Source of the DNA: Metridium senile
Taxonomy: Eukaryota; Cnidaria; Anthozoa; Actiniaria; Metridiidae
Length of the DNA stretch: 64,000 nucleotides
Direction of reading: 5' to 3'
Assembly (NCBI GenBank): GCA_949775045.1
Contig: OX459106.1
Coordinates: forward strand, 5,389,384-5,453,383
Part shown: positions 35,701 through 44,079 of the stretch, in pieces
Numbering within the stretch: position 1 is the stretch's first letter
Layout of the letters: the number at the start of each line of letters is the position of its first letter
The notes under the pieces: generated by a model
What the model saw: the letters and a program-made list of their open reading frames with translations, nothing else
Databases searched by the model: none
Told to the model about the DNA's origin: nothing
Program-made: the position numbers and the translations under genes

Positions 35701-36365
35701 GGGGAGACCTTTAAGTACAAGCTCCGCCTTCAAACAGATTGACGGATTGAAATTCACATTTGCTGGTCGTGATGCAACGATTTATTTTTCTTCTAGCAAC
35801 TTCCAGGTTCCATGAGTCTTGAACATGTCAATGAAAAGGTGTGTATATAATGTCTGATGATGATGGTGATGGTGATGATGATGATAAAAATGCTGATGAA
35901 AATCATGATGAAAATCGTGATCATGCTGCTGATGAAGGTGGTGGTGATGCTGATGATCGTGATGATGATAATGATAATGACGAAGATCAGATGATCAGAT
36001 GATCAAAATGCTGATGATGATGATTGTGACGATAGTGGTGACTATAATGATGATGATCAAGGTGGTGGTGGTGGTGGTGATGCTTATGCTTATGATGATG
36101 ACGAAGATGATGAAAACGTTGCAGCTGATGATTATATGACGATAGTAGTGATAATAATGATTATGATTATGATCAAAGTGATAATGATCCTGCTGATAAA
36201 GATGATCATTATGATGATGATGATGACGATGATGACAACATTGATTGGATATTACCATCATTATTATCTATGTGTTGTTTTTTTCTTTCTTTCTAGTACT
36301 GGAAAGTGAATAAGCCCCTTGAGATGTACTATGCTGTTCCTACCACAAAACAAACGACTAGCTAG
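26783..36365 (+). CDS. RING1: Polycomb E3 ubiquitin ligase RING1/RNF2, 13 exons, complete
   Basis: Catalytic core of PRC1 in the nucleus; the family mono-ubiquitinates histone H2A to silence chromatin. Exons: 26783-26831, 28498-28643, 29511-29560, 30268-30355, 31075-31110, 31551-31655, 32127-32265, 33487-33539, 34482-34578, 34893-34949, 35204-35286, 35797-35838, 36297-36365 (stop TAG 36363-36365). All introns are GT-AG with matching phases; total 1014 bp, 337 residues, close to human RNF2. The conserved segment [12 protein letters not shown] is followed by the C3HC4 RING (C50, C53, C66, H68, C71, C74, C86, C89) within [20 protein letters not shown] conserved [11 protein letters not shown] linker and a Ser-rich, Lys-rich low-complexity segment follow. 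The C-terminal RAWUL domain (from about residue 223) starts [10 protein letters not shown] and ends [15 protein letters not shown] longer in-frame ORF upstream of the ATG is T-rich and rejected as coding. One RING1-type gene is seen; RING1 versus RNF2 naming is arbitrary outside vertebrates. The exon-11 donor is tandemly duplicated (see 35204-35700). Confidence 0.97.
27385..27600. mobile_element. CGAAACGTCAG palindrome family, copy 2
   Basis: Imperfect version of 842-1000 in RING1 intron 1, preceded at 27389-27425 by the motif ATCGAGTAAACTAGTA with GCTGTGTCAGTGTTTGAT. The arms carry several indels, so it is older than the first copy. Confidence 0.7.
28001..28213. mobile_element. Foldback MITE, about 213 bp
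   Basis: Arms CAGGTTCCCATTTAAATCTG and complement, with inner arms ATGCAAATTGTGTTGATGTG. The left arm carries a short duplication of CCCATTTAAATCTGTACT, and the right arm a similar duplication. RING1 intron 1. Confidence 0.8.
28237..28345. mobile_element. Short foldback element (AGCCTGGAAACCAGAGGGTT)
   Basis: Left AGCCTGGAAACCAGAGGGTT and right AAACCCTCTGGCCAAACG in approximate inverted relation; RING1 intron 1. Confidence 0.45.
28735..29165. repeat. (ATC)n-rich intronic repeat
   Basis: Degenerate CATCAT/ATTATC tract in RING1 intron 2, with a longer-scale repeat of TATATCATTACTACATG-like words near 28940 and 29020. Confidence 0.85.
29166..29475. mobile_element. Two short elements in RING1 intron 2
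   Basis: 29166-29297 starts AATAGACCCTTTCTGTTC and ends GAATGGGTCTATA; a longer relative is at 33836-34022. 29319-29471 is a foldback with arms AGGTGGATTGCAACTATTCC and complement, ending about 40 bp before the exon-3 acceptor. Confidence 0.65.
29617..29845. mobile_element. Foldback MITE, about 229 bp
   Basis: Terminal arms ACACCTACTTGCAGTAAGGT and complement; interior CACTCAAGCTGAACTCT. A diverged partial relative is at about 57545-57660. RING1 intron 3. Confidence 0.75.
30750..31074 (+). repeat. Intronic minisatellite (GATGATGCAGGCAATGATAA)
   Basis: Units contain GCAGGCAATGATAATTTT followed by 4 to 8 GAT triplets, about nine units. All length changes are multiples of three, so one frame stays open ([14 protein letters not shown]) from 30750 until a stop at 31093. 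It sits in RING1 intron 4 and abuts the exon-5 acceptor (AG at 31073-31074). Splicing into exon 5 uses another frame. Confidence 0.9.
31172..31420 (+). mobile_element. SINE-A, copy in RING1 intron 5
   Basis: tRNA-like head with a perfect B box GGTTCGATTCC (31224-31234), then a body with TTTTCTCTGGGTTATCCGGT and TTTCCTCCCTC, and a tail GTAGTGAGTGTGAGTG. The body resembles the conserved core seen in invertebrate Meta-type SINEs (comparison from memory). Ends in a short ATT microsatellite (31444-31460). Confidence 0.75.
31695..32010. repeat. (AAAC)n / ACAGACAAACAA intronic tract
   Basis: Degenerate tetramer tract with an inner unit CTTACAGACAAACAAACAAA in RING1 intron 6. ORFs through it on both strands are artefacts. 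Confidence 0.85.
32300..32945. mobile_element. MITE interrupted by SINE-A (nested)
   Basis: 32304-32332 and 32580-32640 are pieces of the family at 19561-19770 (CCCTTCACAGTTTCCTGCAC; GTAGCCGGGCCTTTGCATC), and 32840-32940 is the opposite arm. SINE-A (32333-32535) lies between the first two pieces, with its tRNA-like head at 32338-32395 and GGTTATCCGGTTTTCCTCCC at 32441-32460. RING1 intron 7. Confidence 0.7.
32980..33100. mobile_element. Short foldback, AATTTGAACGAGTGGGTT
   Basis: Arms AATAAATTTGAACGAGTGGG and complement, preceded and followed by ATCATATGATT words in inverted relation. RING1 intron 7, followed by an AT/T-rich run to 33240. Confidence 0.55.
33545..33800. repeat. (GAT)n-rich intronic repeat
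   Basis: Degenerate GAT tract in RING1 intron 8, including a twice-repeated GAGTTGAT-ATGATGAAAAGAC unit (33660 and 33726). Confidence 0.75.
33836..34200. mobile_element. TAGACCC element plus LINE-like 3' tail
   Basis: 33837-34022 is bounded by ATAGACCCTTTTAGTTCG and GAATGGGTCTATA (same family as 29166-29297; related sequence at 41805-41945). 34022-34065 reads on minus as a T-rich end with ACCCAATAAAGATT then (TTA)n, like a LINE or SINE 3' tail. 34148-34205 is an AT palindrome. Confidence 0.55.
34753..34858. mobile_element. Single arm of the CGAAACGTCAG family
   Basis: Matches the left arm of 842-1000 (GATAGGTAATATAATGAAAT through ACTGACGTTTCGAGC) and continues into CTTCGTCAGAGGACTGACG instead of the second arm. 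It ends 34 bp before the RING1 exon-10 acceptor. Confidence 0.65.
35204..35706 (+). repeat. RING1 exon 11 with tandem copies of its 3' end and donor
   Basis: Exon 11 (35204-35286) ends CACCAGGACAGTATACA followed by the donor GTAAGTATG. The last part of the exon plus the first part of the intron is repeated with an 84-85 bp period; donors of the form TATACG/GTAAGTA fall at 35372, 35457, 35541 and 35625, after the genuine one at 35287. A final truncated copy ends at about 35699. Later copies keep an open frame ([14 protein letters not shown]). Confidence 0.92.
35845..36255. repeat. (GAT)n-rich intronic repeat
   Basis: Degenerate GATGAT/GGTGGT tract filling RING1 intron 12 between exons at 35838 and 36297. 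Confidence 0.85.
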
Positions 36366-36517
36366 ACACTCTAGACTGCAAAACAGTCCCTTCTTTTACT
36401 TGAAAACTTCGAGGAATACGCTATTGGCACGATGACGTCATTTTACTACCAGAATGCTTTACGATTTTTTTTTTATTTTGGGGTCAGTTGAAGGAGCCTG
36501 AATATCTCTATCAACCG

Positions 36518-36523
36518 AATAAA
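36518..36523 (+). terminator. Candidate RING1 poly(A) signal
   Basis: First AATAAA on the coding strand after the RING1 stop codon, 153 bp downstream. Position is suitable for 3' end formation, but no transcript evidence is available. Confidence 0.4.
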
Positions 36524-36969
36524 TCCCTATCCAACGGATAAAACCTATACAAATTTTATACACAGGATAACTCTTTTCCAGTGGATAACTTTATCAAGGC
36601 TTCGTACAACTGGCCCCAGATGCTTTTTCCCTTTTGAGAATACTAGAACAGTTGTCTCTAATTATTCAACAAAAAATGCAGGCACATTATTCTGGTTCTG
36701 GTATATGGCGCTATAATCCAAATGGACTCTTGAGTGAAGTTTTGGCTGTGACGTCTCCCTTCTCACCTCAGTCCCCGCTCGTCCGTCACTCATCTACTCG
36801 TTGTCTGTCAAAACTTCACTCGGTTGAATTTCAACTCATATCCTCGGAGTTTTCACGTTAAAGTCTCCTTAGTCGAAATATTGGCACCTTACTAAAGCTG
36901 TCATCTGCTCATTTTAGACCACGCGATATTTTTACCTTAGGAAATATTCTATGGTATGGTGTAGACTTC
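36524..36969. other. RING1 3' flank, nothing recognised
   Basis: A 75-residue plus ORF at 36634-36861 has no recognisable domain. Around 36372-36392 is the complement of the CTGTTTTGCAG repeat word from 3190-3275. Confidence 0.4.
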
Positions 36970-37300
36970 AGCCCTGGTTCACATTAGCGACATAAGCATA
37001 AGCAACATACGCAGACTCAGTGAAACATAGGAATTATTCTATGGCATGGTGTAGACTTAAGCCTGGTTCACATTAGCGACATAAGCATAAGCAACATACG
37101 CAGACCCAGTGAAACATTTCTTACCCTGCCAGCAGAGGAAGTTTATCTTGCTCTTCTGTGGGAGACAAACTTTCTCTTCAGTCTCGCATGGTAAACATTT
37201 CTCAAATAAGTGTGAGAAAAGACAAGTGCGTCTAATTTGCAAAGCCCAACTGAGTCTGCGTATGTCGCGTATGCTTATGTCGCTATTGTGAACCAGGCTT
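36970..37300. mobile_element. Foldback MITE with AGCCTGGTTCAC ends, left arm duplicated
   Basis: Ends AGCCCTGGTTCACATTAGCG (left) and its complement (right, to 37300); inner words CATAAGCATAAGCAACATAC. About 80 bp of the left arm and flank (36945-37025) is repeated directly at 37030-37110. Diverged relative of 19793-20069. Confidence 0.75.
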
Positions 37301-37524
37301 TGCTGCCATGAGCTTAGTTGCAATTATACAAGTTACGAGGCCCATAAGTATTATAGACCGAATCGAAATATGGGGACCTCCTTTTGTTCTTTACTGGCTA
37401 GCCTCGTGTTCACGTTGAAACACAATAGAGTTTTCACATGTATGAGAGGCTGGTCAGTCAAGAACAACATTTATTCAAATTGGTCGCCATTTTTTAATTC
37501 GGTGTATGGGTAGATATATTTTAA
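37301..37524. repeat. Dispersed repeat related to 6.2-7.0 kb
   Basis: Complement of the CCAATTTGAATAACTGTTGT / TTCTTGACTGACC / ATACATGTACACTGAATC repeat of 6280-6985. Confidence 0.55.
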
Positions 37525-37910
37525 AATAGACCTTTTCACAGTTTTCGTCGATCAACCTCTGCCTCGATAGCGTGTAATATATTCTTTAGAATTTGACTAC
37601 AGCTCGCGGTCATTTAAGGAATGTACACACGGATCCGGATACTTTTGAAACCGCATACTTTTTGATGCGAATCGGCCTATCGTCCACACGAATCCAGTGA
37701 ATCCGGTCACTGAAACCGCATACTTTTGAATAGGAAACGATCAACAGGATTCATGTGGACACAAATATTTCTATGCGGTTTCAGCCGGATCGGATTCGTG
37801 TAGAAGAGGCCTGAAACGCTTAAGAATTACAAGGGCTGTAGTCAAATTTTAAAGAATATATTACACGCTATCGAGGCTGAGGTTGATCGATTAGAACCGT
37901 GAAATGGTCA
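37525..37910. mobile_element. Nested foldback elements
   Basis: Outer arms: AATAGACCTTTTCACAG and CTCGATAGCGTGTAATATAT on the left, complement on the right to 37910. Inside, 37625-37812 is a second inverted repeat (ACACGGATCCGGATACTTTT, CACGAATCCAGTGAATCCGG). The outer family recurs at 58833-59205, interrupted there by MITE C, and as a fragment near 55085. Confidence 0.75.
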
Positions 37911-38112
37911 ATTGCTCCGTCATTCATTGTAAAAACTTAATGCAATAAAACCGCTTGAAACATCTCCAAGTTTTGCAAAATCAATTTTTACAACATGAGC
38001 GGTAGCGGCATATACATGTACAATCACAAGCCGAAAGCGCTTGATTGTATAGCCGATACAACACGGACGCGAATGTTATAAACGACTTAAAAACCGTCTA
38101 AAATTATCTCGT

Positions 38113-38373
38113 ATACACCTGTTTCGATTAACGTTGTCCATCTGGAATGGTCGATCTGAGACCGATAGGAATTGTGGGAGCTCGTTAAACTGCAAATACA
38201 CTATTATAATCACACTCAAATATTAATGTTTACTTCTGAAATACTATTATCCATAATTCAGCACCATTCAAGTGTGATTAAAACAACACATTTGGAATTT
38301 ATTAAACTCCCACAATTCCTATCGGTCTCAGATCAACCATTTCAGATGGACAACGTTAATTGAAATAGGTGTA
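38113..38373. mobile_element. Foldback MITE, 261 bp
   Basis: Arms ACACCTGTTTCGATTAACGT and complement, with GAGACCGATAGGAATTGTGG matched near the other end. A subterminal AATCACACT pair lies inside. Confidence 0.8.
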
Positions 38374-38389
38374 ACAGGATTTCACATTA

Positions 38390-38524
38390 TAGGTAAGCGT
38401 AGTGTTTACAAGTGATGCTAATTTGCCAACCATTTTAACAATAGATTGTTTAATTTATCTTTGTTTTAATAACAATGGTTAGTTGGCAAAACCATATCAA
38501 ACTACGTCACTGTACGTCCACCTA
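38390..38524. mobile_element. MITE family C, copy 2
   Basis: 135 bp, ends TAGGTAAGCGTAG and CTGTACGTCCACCTA, interior GATGCTAATTTGCCAACC and GGTTAGTTGGCAAAACCATA. Lies 250 bp upstream of the acyltransferase start. Confidence 0.8.
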
Positions 38525-38774
38525 AAGGAAAAGAAGAAATTTGGTCGGGTTTCCTGTGCACGAACCGGGAGATCATATTCGTTTCCAGGCCTGCGCATCT
38601 TCTAGATCCAAGATGGCGGACAAAGTTGACTCCAAAAGCTTCATTCTAACAAAGCTCATAATTGCTCCAATTCTTCAGAAAACTGCAAGACTTTAACATA
38701 AATTACCAAATATGCTTATCATCTTGGTTTGAGGCTGCTTTCGGTTTAATTTGTGGTCTAAAAAGGTACGAATT

Positions 38775-40391
38775 ATGACTAAAAATGACTTAATCGTTTG
38801 GTCAACTGTACAGTGGGTGCAAAACAACTTCGAACAAATTGGTCTAGCTATCATCTATTCGTTGTGCTTAATGACAGTATTTGCTGTTGTTAACAAGAAG
38901 GTTCGACAACGACGAAAACAGGCCGAACGGGAACGAACAGTCACCGAAGATGACTCGTTATCAATTCGTAAATTCTCGCGATTCGAAAGTTCATTGGATC
39001 ATTTGCACAAGTTCGGTGGATCAATAACAGCTTTCGCTTTAATCCTGAAAAGTAAAAGTTACATAAACCCAAGTTTGGTTAAGAGTGCGCTGGTTTATTT
39101 AACAAAAAAGAATGAGATTTTAAGAACGAAAATATCTCGAAAAAAAATTCGAACAAATGGGAAAAAGAAAGTGGAAAAAGAATGGAAAATTATGGATAAT
39201 CCCGACTTCGCCGAGTTCCATCTCAAGCTAAAAGCAATGACATCTGATCAATGGCCTACTGTCTTCGAACGTGAACTGATGAAACAATTTCCTGAGGAGG
39301 GTCCCCTTTGGAGATTTGTCATGCTAAAGGAGCAATTTAATCATGGCGAGGGGAGGTACAGTCAATCTTTTGTCCTTTCGGCACACCATCTCGTCTGTGA
39401 TGGGTATTCAGGATTTGCCTTTTTTAAAGATTTTATGGGTTACATAAATACAACGTTGAGCGCCGAGAGTATCGAACATGACGTCATTCACCCTGTTCGT
39501 CCTTCACTTCCAGACTTACTGAGAAATCACATTCATGTGCCTCAGACCGTCATATTGTATTCTATGTTTACACTATTCTTAAAGAGAATAGCTGACCGTT
39601 TAAGACCCAAACCGAAATGCAAAAATCTCTATACTTCAATGTATCCACCTGTGATAACTGCTAGCCCTTCTGCAGTTAAGAAAACATGTTTTATACCAAG
39701 ATATTTCAACAAAGATGACACTAGGAAACTTCTCAAGATGTGTAAAGCCAATCATTGTACTATACATGGAGCTTTCTCTGCCATAGCAACTATTTCCATG
39801 GCAACCATTTTGCAAAAAGGAAGGTCAGGAGCCCCCTTAATTATTCCCTCAAGTTTTAGTGTTGATTTGAGGAAGGAGTGCAATCCAGTTGTTAACCAGA
39901 GTAAGGTTGGGTTCTATTCTGTAGACTGCAATATTGAAATACCTTGTGAGTTCACAACATTGCCACTAGACACTAAGAGTCTGCAATTCTGGGAATTTAC
40001 ACAGAAGTGTGACCTAATACTTCGCAATGCAATACAAAATGGCGACCACCTCTACAGCTTAAAACTCATGGAAACACTGCGCATAAATACAGCAAAGAAC
40101 CGTGGCGAGTTAGCAAAGGATCCATCTACCGCTGGTCGAACCTCTGCTCTGTTCCATATCACAAACATTGGCAAGAGGAGTGTTCTAGAGTCAACTGTAG
40201 ATCTCAATGTTGAAGGTTTTTACTTCGGCTTAGCAGAGCATAATATAGGCCCTGTATTCTCCAATAATATTGCGACAGTTAATGGGGCGCTTTACTGGGG
40301 TTTTACTTATTTTAGTCATATTATGAGGGATGCTCAAGCATTAGAGTATGTTGATTTAGTGATGGATATTTTAAAGGGGAGAACTTCTTAA
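38775..40391 (+). CDS. Membrane-anchored AATase/condensation-fold acyltransferase
   Basis: 538 residues in a single exon. An in-frame TTG at 38751 extends the frame, but the first ATG is 38775 (MTKNDLIVWS). An N-terminal hydrophobic segment (about residues 20-38, LAIIYSLCLMTVFAVV) is followed by a basic stretch KKVRQRRKQ, so a signal anchor with a cytosolic catalytic domain is likely. The motif HHLVCDG (204-210) is the HHxxxDG active site of the CoA-dependent acyltransferase superfamily (alcohol acetyltransferase, wax ester synthase, NRPS condensation domain). The His acts as general base. The C-terminal part (NIGKRSVLES, ALYWGFTYFSHIM) fits the second half of this fold. Length and layout resemble the alcohol O-acetyltransferase group; the substrate is not deducible. 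There are no operon-like neighbours; a G-rich minisatellite starts about 10 bp after the stop. An intronless ORF beside multi-exon genes could reflect retroposition or simple intron absence; no poly(A) tract follows. Confidence 0.88.
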   Translation: MTKNDLIVWSTVQWVQNNFEQIGLAIIYSLCLMTVFAVVNKKVRQRRKQAERERTVTEDDSLSIRKFSRFESSLDHLHKFGGSITAFALILKSKSYINPSLVKSALVYLTKKNEILRTKISRKKIRTNGKKKVEKEWKIMDNPDFAEFHLKLKAMTSDQWPTVFERELMKQFPEEGPLWRFVMLKEQFNHGEGRYSQSFVLSAHHLVCDGYSGFAFFKDFMGYINTTLSAESIEHDVIHPVRPSLPDLLRNHIHVPQTVILYSMFTLFLKRIADRLRPKPKCKNLYTSMYPPVITASPSAVKKTCFIPRYFNKDDTRKLLKMCKANHCTIHGAFSAIATISMATILQKGRSGAPLIIPSSFSVDLRKECNPVVNQSKVGFYSVDCNIEIPCEFTTLPLDTKSLQFWEFTQKCDLILRNAIQNGDHLYSLKLMETLRINTAKNRGELAKDPSTAGRTSALFHITNIGKRSVLESTVDLNVEGFYFGLAEHNIGPVFSNNIATVNGALYWGFTYFSHIMRDAQALEYVDLVMDILKGRTS

Positions 40392-40399
40392 GTGAGTTA

Positions 40400-41240
40400 A
40401 TACATCTAAGGGGAGGGGTTAGGGTTAGGGTTAGTTTGCTATACCTAAGGGGGGAGGTGATGGTTTTATTACTTAGGGTGAAGGAGTTATCAGTTTGCTT
40501 TACTAAGGGGGGAGGTGATGGTATTATTACTTAGGGTGAAGGCCTTATCACTTTACTATGCCTAAGGGGGGAGGTGATGGTGTTATTACTTAGGGTGAAG
40601 GAGTTATCAGTTTGCTATACCTAAGGGGGGAGGTGATGGTGTTATTACTTAGGGTGAAGGCCTTATCAGTTTGCTATGCCTAATGGGGAGGTGATGGCAT
40701 TATTATTTAGGGTGAAGGAGTTATCAGTTTGCTATGCCTAAGGGGGGAGGTGATGGTCTTATTATATAGGGTGAAGGAGTTATCAGTTTGCTATACCTAA
40801 GGGGATCGAGGTGATGGTATTATTAATTAGGGTGAGGGAGTTATCAGTTTGCTATGCCTAAGAGGGGAGGGGATGGTGTTTTAACTTAGGGTGGAGGAGT
40901 TAACAGTTTGCTATGTCTAAGGGGGGACGGGGTGGTGTTTTAACTTAGGGTGAATGAGTTATCAGTTTGCTATGCCTAAGGGGGAGGTGATGGTGTTATT
41001 ACTTAGCAGAAAGGGGGAGTTAGAGCTTTAAAATACCCTGGGGAGGGGTGTTAGTGATACGAAGGGGGAGATGTTGGTCACATGACTTTGTGAGAATCAG
41101 TTTTAAGGGGGCTGTTAGTGATATGACTTTGAACGAAAGTAGAATTAGGGGTAAGGGGGAGGTGTTAGTCACATGACTTTGGAAGAATCAGTATTAAGGG
41201 GGTGTTAGAGATATGACTTTGGTAGTCTGCGTAGCAAGCG
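40400..41240 (+). repeat. G-rich 59-bp minisatellite downstream of the acyltransferase
   Basis: About ten units with CCTAAGGGGGGAGGTGATGG, TTATTACTTAGGGTGAAGG and AGTTATCAGTTTGCTATG; starts near 40445, 40503, 40562, 40620, 40678, 40737, 40796, 40856, 40916 and 40974. Units decay into related GGGGGAG / CACATGACTTTG sequence to 41240. At the left edge (40415-40435) are three TTAGGG hexamers. Position suggests inclusion in the 3' UTR. Confidence 0.9.
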
Positions 41241-41985
41241 TTTCTTTTTTGGGAAACTGATAACTCATTTATACTAAGTCATAACACCAATTTATCCAGC
41301 AGGAAGAGCTTGGTGTAGAACTGAACTTACTAGTTACAATCACAGTCAGCCCAACTAGTCTATCTGAGGAATTTTTTTTAAAGCGAATAGCATTATTTTT
41401 TGGAATATTCCTATTGGAAAAAAGTACTTTGCTCCTTGACTTGAGCGCGCAGTTGGGATTCCTGTGGTGGTTGGTTTGTCGTGCGGAATCGTGAATCGTA
41501 CGCGACTTTCTCACTGACGACAGAAATTGAAGTTGTATTTTTGTTTGTATAATTGAAATTGAGTTGTATTTTGTGACAAAATAATACCCTCTTCGACACC
41601 GTACGACTTTAACGAAAACCCACAGGAATCCCATCAATGTGCATTCAAACAAATACACCACAGGAATCCCAACTGCGCGCTCAATGGTAATCTAATTTTA
41701 AATTTCCAATATGGCGCTCGGCGCGCGGTAAAAAATAACTTTATTGTCATTAAAAAAATCCTCAGATAGAAAAGTTGGGCTGCCTGTGTTACAATGTACC
41801 TAATATACTTCCATATGCAAATTGCCCATTTCAGACCACGTGACATTCTCTTGAGAATTGTTCTTTTACGGTGAACGTAATTTAACATGCACATGAACAT
41901 GTTAAAGAAACAACTCCCAAGGGTAGCATTACGTGATCTGAATGGTTTGTTTAACTTTTGGCATCGGCTTGTCTTTCACGTGATC
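41241..41985. mobile_element. Cluster of CACAGGAATCCC-ended elements
   Basis: 41659-41788 (130 bp) starts CACAGGAATCCCAACTG and ends AGTTGGGCTGCCTGTG. A second terminus in the other orientation is at 41450-41466 and a third at 41629-41640. 41805-41945 is related to the TAGACCC element at 33836-34022 (ATGCAAATTGCCCATTTCAG, CATTCTCTTGAGAATTGTTC). Minus ORFs across this region are by-products. Confidence 0.6.
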
Positions 41986-42500
41986 TCGCTTCGAAGCGCG
42001 CTAAGGATTGTTTGTCAAAACGAACAGTTCCAAAATGGCGCCTCGAGACAACAACCATTTCGGTTAACTATTTACTTTATTTACCCACGGTGGGTCCTTC
42101 AGGAATACATAAAAATAATAATCACAATAAATTATATATATTTACAAGGAAATATTAAATAAACTAAAGCTAATCTATGGCTACAATTAAATACAATATT
42201 AGAGGAAAAGAAATGAAAGAAGTTTAAAATGAAAACTTGCTCTACCAGGACGCCGTGCAATGATAATATTAATTGTTTCAAAATGAGTGACAACGTATTT
42301 GAGATTTAAAGCTTGTCAGAGACGATGCACAATTACTGACTGTTATTGACTATAACTATTGCGGATAGAGCAGCAGAGAGCTTTTGTTTGCCAAGTTAGA
42401 TAGGATGTTTTAATATAGATAGATGTTATTTAGAAACAACTCTCTCGAACGACGCCATATTGGAACTGTTGGCGATGCGACAAAAAGCTTCTGATTGGCT
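41986..42500. mobile_element. DNA-transposon-like element F, short copy
   Basis: Left end TTGTTTGTCAAAACGAACAG then TTCCAAAATGGCG; right end, in inverted relation, CGCCATATTGGAACTGTTGG. The same ends bound a larger element at 53060-54035. No transposase ORF. Confidence 0.65.
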
Positions 42501-43200
42501 TACAGTGCTCGTGCAAAACCACCTGTTTTAGATGGGACCAAAATAGACGTCACTAACTTATAGTTTCTGTTAAGTGACGTAGTAGTCATTAATTATAAGC
42601 TCTTCTTCGTTAAATGTGGGCTACCCTTGGTTCCAGAGCCTCTAGAGGGGGTTGGGGAGAGAGAGCGGCCCAGGGTAAATGTGGGCTGGCATTCCTTAGT
42701 TAATTCATTTTCTGCATACTGTGTCGCATCCGGGCATCAACTTTTTAACGCCCCTTAGCAGAGAGCTTTAATTTAAAAAAACAATATTTAAACCGTGGTC
42801 GGATGCATTTTTAATTTAAATATTTAGAGAGAGACGGAGTTAGATAGATAGAAAGCTATTACAAGAGAAAATAATTGAAAAAGTAATTGGCTACGCTGTT
42901 GTGGTGTCCCTACATCAAACCAGTTTGATTGTTTTTTCCCTTTTTTCTCTTTCTTTCATGTGATATTATGTTATTGATATTTTTGTGGTGAAGCTTAATA
43001 AATAAATAAATAAATAAATAAATAAAAGAAGAAGAAGAAATTGTGTACCGAGGTTCTTTATAAAAGACCCACAATTTCTTTCTGTCGTTCTTCATTCGCC
43101 GTTCTCCTCGATCTTAGCATAGTTAATAGCTATTAACTATGATCTTAGTTAATAGAGATTCGATTCCAAATTCTTTTTTAAATAAATGTGAGTTCAGTAT
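42501..43200. other. Spacer with (AAAT)n tract
   Basis: 42987-43040 is (AAAT)n followed by GAAGAAGAAG. No coding signal; a 61-residue minus ORF through the tract is rejected. Confidence 0.45.
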
Positions 43201-44079
43201 TATCTTTTAATGTTTTCTATGTCGCCGATATATCCCAAGTATATCAAAGTTAAGATATATAAAGCGACGGGGTAACTAAAGTCATGCTAGCATTTTCAAA
43301 CTTGCGTACTTTATGGTTTCGTGCAGAAAGACGTTTTTTCAAAGTTTGGTTGACATTTGTGTACACTATAACTGAACTTTTATTGTTTTTGTTAGTCCTC
43401 GCCGATCTATCCCAAGGATGTCAAAGTTAAGGTGAAGTGACGGTGCATGCAGCTACATTACTAGTCAGCATGATACTAGTATTTTCAAACTCTCTCACCG
43501 TCTGGTTTCGCGCAGAACGAAGTTTATTCAAAGTCTGTTTGACATTTGTGTACACTACAACTGAACTTTTATTGTTTTTGTTAGTCCTCGCCGATATATC
43601 CCAAGGATATCACAGTTAAGATAAAGTGAGCCTCAGGAGCAGTTACAGTGATACTAGCATCTTCAAACTCTCTCACCGTATGGTTTCTCGCTCAACGAAG
43701 TTTATTCAAAGTCTGTTTGACATTTGTGTACACTATTACTAAACTTTTGTTGTTTTTTTTAGTCGTCGCCGATATCTCAAGGATATCAAAGTTAAGATAA
43801 AGTCAGGGAGCAGCTACAGTGATACTAGCATCTTCAAACTCTCTCGCCGTCTGGTTTCGCGCAGAACGAAGTTTATTCAAAGTTTGTTTGACATTTGTGT
43901 ACACTAACTGAACTTTTATTGTTTTTGTTATTCCTCGCCGATATATCCCAAGGATATCACAGTTAAGATAAAGTGAGCCTCAGGAGCAGTTACAGTGATA
44001 CTAGCATCTTCAAACTCTCTCACCGTATGGTTTCTCGCTCAACGAAGTTTTTTCAAAGTTTGGTGGACATTTGTGTACA
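43200..44079 (-). repeat. Tandem array of GPCR C-tail copies
   Basis: Anchors TCGCCGAT at 43222, 43399, 43588, 43766, 43935 and, inside the intact GPCR, 44113 (spacing 177, 189, 178, 169, 178). Each unit corresponds to the last roughly 150 bp of the receptor ORF plus its immediate 3' flank, in the same orientation. The copy next to the gene has a TGA within the tail frame, so the units are decayed and not coding. Units carry AATAAA on the gene strand. Confidence 0.9.

Noticed and set aside
38751..38774. TTG start eight codons before the acyltransferase ATG
   Set aside because: Non-ATG starts are rare in animals, and an ATG is available at 38775 before the hydrophobic anchor.
43437..43619. 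60-residue plus ORF in the GPCR-tail array
   Set aside because: It is on the opposite strand to the gene from which the repeat derives, and other units do not keep it open.
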